Assembly: GCA_013698435.1 (NCBI GenBank)
Contig: JACCVA010000183.1
Span: 1 to 10,595 of the forward strand
Source of the DNA: Nocardioidaceae bacterium
GTDB taxonomy: Bacteria; Actinomycetota; Actinomycetes; Propionibacteriales; Nocardioidaceae
DNA: 10,595 bases
Direction: 5' to 3'
The position numbers were made by a program, and so were the translations under genes. A model generated the notes under the pieces. The model made no database searches. It worked only from the letters and a program-made list of their open reading frames with translations, and was not told the DNA's origin. Each line of letters starts with the position of its first letter. The first letter of the stretch is position 1. Positions 7,342-10,595 of the stretch are shown one piece after another.

Positions 7342-8292
7342 TTATTCGAGCGGCTGGGGGGGACGACGCCGGATCCTGCGCAGGATCTCAAGCCTGGCGC
7401 TGGCTGTCGACGTCTCCGGCCACTCCCGGTCGAAGGCCGCGTTGAGGGCCGCTCCGATCAGCACCGCGAGCGCCGTCAGGTACAACCACAGCAGCACGGC
7501 GATCGGCGCCGCCAACGGACCGTAGATGGACGTGGTCGCCACCTGCAACGTGATCCGCAACAGGTAGCTGCCCAGCACCCACATGGTGAACGCCAGCACG
7601 GCACCGGGCACGTCGTGCCGCCACGACGTCTTCACCGGCACGGACTGGTGATACAGCGTGGTGAGGAACGCGATGCTCAGCACCACCACGACCGGCCAGT
7701 ACAAGGCGTTGAGGAAGTCGAGGCGCTGCGGCAGCACCTCGTCGACGAGCCGCGGCCCGGCCAGCACCAAGGGCAGCACCACGACGCCGACGATGATCCC
7801 GACGACGTACAGCACGAAGGCCAGCATGCGGGTGCGGACGATGCCCCGCCTGCCGCCCAGCCCGTACATGATCGTGATCGTGTCGACGAATACGTTGAGG
7901 GCGCGCGAGCCGGACCACAGCGCCAGCACGAAGCCGACGGAGATCACGTCGAAGCGACCACCCTGAAGCACCCGGTCGACCGTCGGCACCACGATCCGGT
8001 TCACCGACTGCTCGGTGAGCACCTGCCCGGACATGTCGATGACCTGGGACTTGAAGTAGCTGATCTGTGTGGGGTCGACCTGCTTGATGACGTAGGTGAT
8101 GCTGCCCGCGAGGCCGAACACCAGCGGCGGCAGCGAGAGGATCGCGAAGAACGCCGCCTCCGCGGCCAGCCCGGTGACGCGGTAACGAAAGCACGCTCCG
8201 ACAGTCGAGGTCAGCAGCCGCCAGCTGGTCGCTCTTGCGTCGGCGAGCCATGGTCGGCGCGCGACTGCCGCTCTGACCGACTCCGACACCAT
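7342..8292 (-). CDS. YihY/BrkB-family inner-membrane protein
   Basis: The protein is 316 aa with about six hydrophobic segments, roughly residues 40-66, 112-136, 157-178, 198-214, 230-250 and 258-284. This is the usual topology of the YihY/virulence factor BrkB family of integral cytoplasmic-membrane proteins, whose biochemical function is not established; despite historic names it is not a proven RNase. The family signature after the first helix is visible as LAAEAAFFAILSLPPL (42-57), and the last helix carries SIYGPLAAPIAVLLWLY and GAALNAAFDR, also typical. The C-terminus is short and basic (EILRRIRRRPPQP). The ATG at 8292 has TACCGT 7 nt upstream and no Shine-Dalgarno, consistent with a leaderless transcript. 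It is divergent from glyA (77 nt between starts) and 40 nt upstream of the RsgA-like gene. Family assignment is confident; the role is unknown. Confidence 0.92.
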   Translation of the reverse strand: MVSESVRAAVARRPWLADARATSWRLLTSTVGACFRYRVTGLAAEAAFFAILSLPPLVFGLAGSITYVIKQVDPTQISYFKSQVIDMSGQVLTEQSVNRIVVPTVDRVLQGGRFDVISVGFVLALWSGSRALNVFVDTITIMYGLGGRRGIVRTRMLAFVLYVVGIIVGVVVLPLVLAGPRLVDEVLPQRLDFLNALYWPVVVVLSIAFLTTLYHQSVPVKTSWRHDVPGAVLAFTMWVLGSYLLRITLQVATTSIYGPLAAPIAVLLWLYLTALAVLIGAALNAAFDREWPETSTASARLEILRRIRRRPPQPLE

Positions 8293-8299
8293 GCGCTCT

Positions 8300-8305
8300 A
8301 CGGTA
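8300..8305 (-). promoter_or_regulatory. Putative -10 element for leaderless YihY-family mRNA
   Basis: TACCGT on the minus strand fits TANNNT, with exactly 7 nt (8299-8293) before the ATG at 8292. There is no recognisable -35 hexamer at 16-18 nt spacing and no Shine-Dalgarno. Confidence 0.55.
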
Positions 8306-8356
8306 ACGACCTGACGGGCGCAACTCGGGTAGCGACGGACCGGCCGCGGCGATGCG

Positions 8357-8362
8357 TAGGCT
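8357..8362 (+). promoter_or_regulatory. Putative -10 element for leaderless glyA mRNA
   Basis: TAGGCT fits TANNNT and lies exactly 7 nt (8363-8369) before the ATG at 8370, so transcription would start at the A of the start codon. No Shine-Dalgarno is present. This also argues against the in-frame ATG at 8352, which would lie upstream of the promoter element. The -35 is not recognisable. It shares the 77-bp divergent region with the YihY-family promoter. Confidence 0.6.
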
Positions 8363-8369
8363 GTCGCCC

Positions 8370-9815
8370 ATGAGCTCCGAGAACCTCGCCGAAACCGCCT
8401 CTGTCGCCTACCGTTCGGCCCTCGAGGTGATCGCCTCGGTCGAGCCGCGGATCGCCGCCGCCACCCGCGCCGAGCTCGCCGACCAGCGCGGGTCGCTCAA
8501 GCTCATCGCGAGCGAGAACTACGCCTCGCCGGCGGTGCTGCTGACGATGAGCAGCTTCCTCAGCGACAAGTACGCCGAGGGCACGGTCGGCCACCGCTTC
8601 TACGCAGGCTGCCAGAACGTCGACACGGTCGAGTCGCTGGCCGCTGAGCACGCCCGCGAGCTGTTCGGGGCGCCCTACGCGTACGTGCAGCCGCACTCCG
8701 GTATCGACGCCAACCTGGTGGCGTTCTGGGCGATCCTGGCCACTCGGGTGGAAGCACCGGCGCTCGCAGGGCTCGGCGCGAAGGGCGTCAATGACCTGTC
8801 GGAGGACGACTGGGAGCAGCTGCGGGCCCGCTACGGCCAGCAGCGCATGCTGGGCATGTCGCTCGACGCGGGCGGTCACCTGACGCACGGGTTCCGGCCC
8901 AACATCTCCGGCAAGATGTTCCAGCAGCGCAGCTACGGCACCGATCCGGAGACCGGGCTGCTCGACTACGACCTGGTGGCGGCGGCGGCCCGGGAGTTCA
9001 GGCCGCTCATCCTGATCGCCGGTTACTCGGCTTACCCGCGCCGGGTCGACTTCGCGAAGATGCGCGAGATCGCCGACGAGGTCGGGGCCACTCTGATGGT
9101 CGACATGGCGCACTTCGCAGGCCTGGTCGCCGGCAAGGTGTTCACCGGCAACGAGGACCCGGTGCCGCACGCACACGTCGTCACCACCACCACGCACAAG
9201 TCGCTGCGTGGTCCGCGTGGTGGGCTCGTGCTGGCCACGCAGGAGTACGCCGACGCAGTCGACAAGGGCTGCCCGATGGTGCTCGGCGGACCGTTGTCTC
9301 ACGTGATGGCGGCCAAGGCGGTCGCCCTCGCCGAGGCGCGCCGCCCGGAGTTCCAGACCTACGCGACCGAGGTCGCCGCGAACGCGCAGTCGCTGGCAGA
9401 GGGCTTCCTCAAGCGCGACGCCGCCCTCGTCACCGGCGGCACCGACAACCACATCGTGCTGCTGGACGTCTCGGCGTTCGGCCTGACGGGACGGCAGGCG
9501 GAGTCGGCGTTGCTCGACGCAGGCGTCGTCACCAACCGCAACTCGATCCCGCAAGATCCCAACGGCGCCTGGTACACCAGCGGCATCCGGCTGGGCACTC
9601 CTGCCCTCACGACCCGCGGCTTCAGCCACGACGAGTTCGACCAGGTCGCTGAGCTCATCGTGGACGTGCTGACGCAGACGACCGCCGACACCGCCAAGAG
9701 CGGCGCACCCTCGAAGGTGAAGAGCACCACCGCCGACGGAGTTGCCGACCGGGTGAAGGCCGCGTCGGCCGAGCTGCTCGACACGTACCCCCTCTACCCC
9801 GGCCTCGAGCTCTGA
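8370..9815 (+). CDS. glyA: Serine hydroxymethyltransferase, long form
   Basis: The product is 481 aa. This PLP enzyme interconverts serine plus tetrahydrofolate with glycine plus 5,10-methylene-tetrahydrofolate in the cytoplasm, feeding one-carbon metabolism. Visible: SLKLIASENYASPAV, KYAEGTVGHRFYAGC (Glu70, the conserved active-site Glu), QPHSG, GGHLTHG, YGTDPETGLLDYD, MVDMAHFAGL (Asp245 binds the PLP ring nitrogen, His248), and TTTTHKSLRGPRGG with PLP-Schiff-base Lys277, then TSGIRLGTPALTTRG. Compared with the common ~420-aa bacterial enzyme it has an extra block at about residues 121-159 and a longer C-terminus. I associate this form with actinobacteria and some other phyla, so it is likely an ancient isoform rather than a fusion. 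The ATG at 8370 is chosen over 8352 because TAGGCT lies 7 nt upstream. Divergent from the YihY-family gene. Identification is secure. Confidence 0.96.
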   Translation: MSSENLAETASVAYRSALEVIASVEPRIAAATRAELADQRGSLKLIASENYASPAVLLTMSSFLSDKYAEGTVGHRFYAGCQNVDTVESLAAEHARELFGAPYAYVQPHSGIDANLVAFWAILATRVEAPALAGLGAKGVNDLSEDDWEQLRARYGQQRMLGMSLDAGGHLTHGFRPNISGKMFQQRSYGTDPETGLLDYDLVAAAAREFRPLILIAGYSAYPRRVDFAKMREIADEVGATLMVDMAHFAGLVAGKVFTGNEDPVPHAHVVTTTTHKSLRGPRGGLVLATQEYADAVDKGCPMVLGGPLSHVMAAKAVALAEARRPEFQTYATEVAANAQSLAEGFLKRDAALVTGGTDNHIVLLDVSAFGLTGRQAESALLDAGVVTNRNSIPQDPNGAWYTSGIRLGTPALTTRGFSHDEFDQVAELIVDVLTQTTADTAKSGAPSKVKSTTADGVADRVKAASAELLDTYPLYPGLEL

Positions 9816-9828
9816 CCGCTGCAGACCC

Positions 9829-9878
9829 ACTTGTCAGGGTGTAGTGGACACTTCCGAGCGTGCGCCGCTCTGACAAGT
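9829..9878 (+). terminator. Inverted repeat downstream of glyA, candidate terminator
   Basis: ACTTGTCAG (9829-9837) and CTGACAAGT (9870-9878) are perfect 9-bp complements. Four further inner pairs, two of them G-U, extend the stem to 13 bp with a 24-nt loop. It starts 13 nt after the glyA stop, a terminator position, but no T-tract follows. The loop holds a smaller GTGT/ACAC hairpin (9839-9842/9848-9851). It could instead be a DNA operator for the sirA promoter. Confidence 0.45.
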
Positions 9879-9898
9879 CGGTCCGCCCTTCTCGTTAT

Positions 9899-9925
9899 GT
9901 GAGATAGCGTCCCGGGAAGTGAGAT
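9899..9925 (+). repeat. Direct repeat GTGAGAT with 20-bp period
   Basis: GTGAGAT occurs at 9899-9905 and again at 9919-9925, two helical turns apart, on either side of the candidate -10 hexamer. It could be a tandem regulator site; two 7-mers alone are weak evidence. Confidence 0.3.
9905..9910 (+). promoter_or_regulatory. Possible -10 element for the leader-sirA transcript
   Basis: TAGCGT fits TANNNT and lies in the only A/T-rich stretch of this intergenic region. It would start transcription near 9917, upstream of the leader ORF. No convincing -35 hexamer is visible. An alternative is TTGCCG (9932-9937) with GAAGAT (9956-9961), 18 nt apart, which would make the leader ORF at 9969 leaderless, but its -10 lacks the first T. 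Confidence 0.35.
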
Positions 9926-9968
9926 GTCGACTTGCCGTCACCGACACTCGGCGGCGAAGATTGCCTCC

Positions 9969-10061
9969 ATGTCAGCCGCCGCTCGCCTCATAGCCTTCCT
10001 CGTGACCCGACGTCACGTGGACTTCTGCATGACGCGTAGCGCGATGTGTATGCCGGCGTAA
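9969..10061 (+). CDS. Short leader peptide with TRRHVDFC...SAMC motif (30 aa)
   Basis: The ORF encodes 30 aa ending TRRHVDFCMTRSAMCMPA. I recall many actinobacterial 'putative leader peptides' of 20-35 aa with RRHVDL-x-R-x(2)-SA-x-C, encoded ahead of sulfur and cysteine genes; the match here (RRHVDF, SAMC) is close and in the right place. Two Cys codons (10026-10028, 10047-10049) lie near the end, where stalling at low Cys-tRNA would act. The sulfite reductase gene starts 103 nt downstream. The true start is uncertain: an in-frame ATG at 9924 gives 45 aa and has a Shine-Dalgarno-like GGGAAG 4 nt upstream, and GTG at 10002 gives 19 aa beginning just before RRHVD. The peptide is presumably a cis-acting sensor with no function of its own after translation. 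The coding call rests on motif and context, not on length. Confidence 0.75.
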   Translation: MSAAARLIAFLVTRRHVDFCMTRSAMCMPA

Positions 10062-10107
10062 CCTCGCCCGCCAGACTTCTCGTCGGGCGCGCGCCGCCGC
10101 CCTGACG
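10001..10107 (+). promoter_or_regulatory. Candidate cysteine attenuator hairpins
   Basis: Three stems are visible. CGTGAC/GTCACG (10001-10006/10012-10017, 5-nt loop) lies within the TRRHV codons and could pause polymerase. CGCCCG/CGGGCG (10065-10070/10084-10089) lies just after the leader stop. A stronger stem uses 10081-10089 (CGTC+GGGCG) with 10098-10107 (CGCCC, bulged T, GACG). The last two share 10084-10089 and cannot form together, the arrangement expected if a ribosome stalled at the Cys codons selects between them. No T-tract follows, so the output may be Rho-dependent or translational. Confidence 0.45.
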
Positions 10108-10120
10108 TTCCCCTCCGAGA

Positions 10121-10133
10121 GGCTCGTCGAGCC
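10121..10133 (+). promoter_or_regulatory. Small hairpin in the sirA 5' untranslated region
   Basis: GGCTC and GAGCC form a 5-bp stem with a GTC loop, 32 nt before the sirA ATG. It does not overlap the ribosome binding site and may be structural only. Confidence 0.3.
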
Positions 10134-10153
10134 GCGACCGTGCGCCAACCCCT

Positions 10154-10158
10154 AGAGG
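10154..10158 (+). promoter_or_regulatory. Ribosome binding site deciding the sirA start
   Basis: AGAGG lies 6 nt before the ATG at 10165 but directly abuts the in-frame ATG at 10159, so it favours 10165. TGCGC (10141-10145) can pair with GCGCA (10161-10165), which would place this site in the loop and the A of the start codon in the stem, a possible extra layer of control. Confidence 0.5.
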
Positions 10159-10164
10159 ATGCGC

Positions 10165-10595
10165 ATGACTCCCCCCGGCACCACCACCGCCACTTCGGCC
10201 ACCCGAACCCGCGCCCGGCGCGGCGAAGGCCAGTGGGCGCTCGGCTACCGCGAGCCCCTGAACTCAAACGAGCAGGCAAAGAAGGACGACGACGCACTCA
10301 ACGTGCGCGCGCGTATCGAGAACATCTACGCGCACCGGGGCTTCGCCTCGATCGACCCGTCCGACCTGCGCAACCGCTTCCGGTGGTGGGGTCTCTACAC
10401 CCAGCGCCGTCCGGGCATCGACGGCGGACGGACGGCGGTGCTCGAGCCACACGAGCTCGACGACGAGTACTTCATGCTCCGGATCCGGATCGACGGCGGC
10501 CAGCTCACCACCGAGCAGCTACGCACGATCGCCGACATCTCCACGACGTACGCCCGCGACACCGCAGACGTCACCGACCGGCAGAACATCCAGCT
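10165..10595 (+). CDS. sirA: Ferredoxin-dependent sulfite reductase SirA/NirA (5' part)
   Basis: The first 143 codons are visible and the gene runs past the window end. The siroheme- and [4Fe-4S]-dependent enzyme reduces sulfite to sulfide in the cytoplasm with six electrons from ferredoxin, the last step before cysteine synthesis. Visible motifs of the mycobacterial SirA (formerly NirA) type: EGQWALGYREPLN (21-33), RARIENIYAHRGFASID, RFRWWGLYTQR (71-81), EYFMLRIRIDGG and ARDTADVTDRQNIQ. Tyr78 aligns with Tyr69 of the M. tuberculosis enzyme, which I recall forms a Cys-Tyr crosslink diagnostic of sulfite reductase; the partner Cys and the cluster cysteines lie outside the window. The ATG at 10165 is chosen by AGAGG 6 nt upstream; ATG 10159 is in frame. 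The cysteine-type leader upstream supports sulfite rather than nitrite as substrate. Confidence 0.9.
   Translation, partial: MTPPGTTTATSATRTRARRGEGQWALGYREPLNSNEQAKKDDDALNVRARIENIYAHRGFASIDPSDLRNRFRWWGLYTQRRPGIDGGRTAVLEPHELDDEYFMLRIRIDGGQLTTEQLRTIADISTTYARDTADVTDRQNIQ

Larger units (their letters stand above)
9816..10164. other. Regulatory intergenic region between glyA and sirA
   Basis: These 349 bp hold no ordinary gene. In order they contain a 9-bp inverted repeat directly after glyA, a direct repeat GTGAGAT with 20-bp period around a possible -10 element, a short leader-peptide ORF, three small hairpins and the sirA ribosome binding site. The stretch 9880-9930 is visibly richer in A/T than the flanking genes, as expected of a promoter. 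I see no transposase remnant, tRNA or coding sequence beyond the leader ORF. Confidence 0.7.

Noticed and set aside
7302..7391. 30-codon extension of the RsgA-like gene to an ATG at 7391
   Set aside because: It would overlap the YihY-family gene and cover the TACGCT -10 element. Family homology begins right after GTG 7301.
8352..8369. Earlier in-frame ATG for glyA
   Set aside because: It adds six residues and lies upstream of the TAGGCT -10 element, with no ribosome binding site. The ATG at 8370 fits a leaderless start.
7177..8373. 398-codon plus-strand frame across the YihY-family and RsgA-like genes
   Set aside because: It spans two genes on the other strand, is His/Arg/Gln-rich and lacks motifs, while the minus strand gives clear membrane and GTPase proteins.
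8298..9830. 510-codon open frame antisense to glyA
   Set aside because: A shadow of glyA. It has no recognisable family, no promoter or ribosome binding site, and composition typical of reverse-frame translations.
9839..9851. Small GTGT/ACAC palindrome considered as a LexA/SOS-like or other known operator
   Set aside because: It does not match any operator consensus I can state with confidence, so it is kept only as part of the larger inverted repeat.
9816..10164. SAM, cobalamin or glycine riboswitch ahead of sirA or glyA
   Set aside because: No conserved riboswitch core is recognisable. The leader-peptide ORF with Cys codons explains the region better, and glyA appears to have no 5' untranslated region.
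1..10595. Mobile element, defence island or biosynthetic cluster
   Set aside because: No transposase, integrase, toxin-antitoxin or restriction genes, no terminal repeats, no tRNA and no shift in base composition. All genes are core or conserved metabolic types.

Overview
The window is about 70% G+C with strong G/C third-position bias. It carries an actinobacterial gene set: a TreX-TreY-TreZ trehalose operon, a long-form SHMT, and a mycobacterial-type SirA/NirA sulfite reductase behind an 'RRHVD' leader peptide. TANNNT -10 elements sit directly in front of start codons. It is chromosomal, core-metabolism DNA of a high-GC actinomycete. Nocardioidaceae or a relative is a guess only; nothing here fixes the genus. 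I see no rRNA, tRNA, CRISPR array, insertion sequence or phage gene.

Layout. Positions 1-5334 (+) hold the glycogen-to-trehalose pathway as one tightly coupled operon: the 3' part of glgX/treX (debranching enzyme, cut by the window edge), treY overlapping it by 8 nt, and treZ overlapping treY by ATGA. Together these enzymes debranch glycogen, convert the reducing end of the maltodextrin to a trehalosyl end, and release trehalose. A small conserved-looking ORF of unknown function (5415-5633, +) follows, with a strong Shine-Dalgarno that lies partly in a perfect 7-bp inverted repeat.

Positions 5647-8292 (-) hold three genes read leftwards: a YihY/BrkB-family membrane protein, an RsgA-like circularly permuted GTPase, and a GNAT acetyltransferase whose start overlaps the GTPase stop (ATGA). 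Divergently, glyA (8370-9815, +) encodes a long-form serine hydroxymethyltransferase. The membrane protein, the GTPase and glyA each have TANNNT exactly 7 nt before the start codon, which suggests that all three are leaderless transcripts.

Positions 9816-10164 are a regulatory stretch of about 350 bp. It holds a 9-bp inverted repeat just after glyA, a 20-bp-spaced direct repeat, and an unannotated short ORF (9969-10061) encoding a 30-aa peptide with the TRRHVDFC...SAMC motif. This looks like an actinobacterial cysteine-responsive leader peptide and is followed by mutually exclusive hairpins. It precedes the 5' part of sirA (10165 to the window end), a ferredoxin-dependent sulfite reductase that makes sulfide for cysteine synthesis. 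This leader/attenuator region is the most interesting part of the window.
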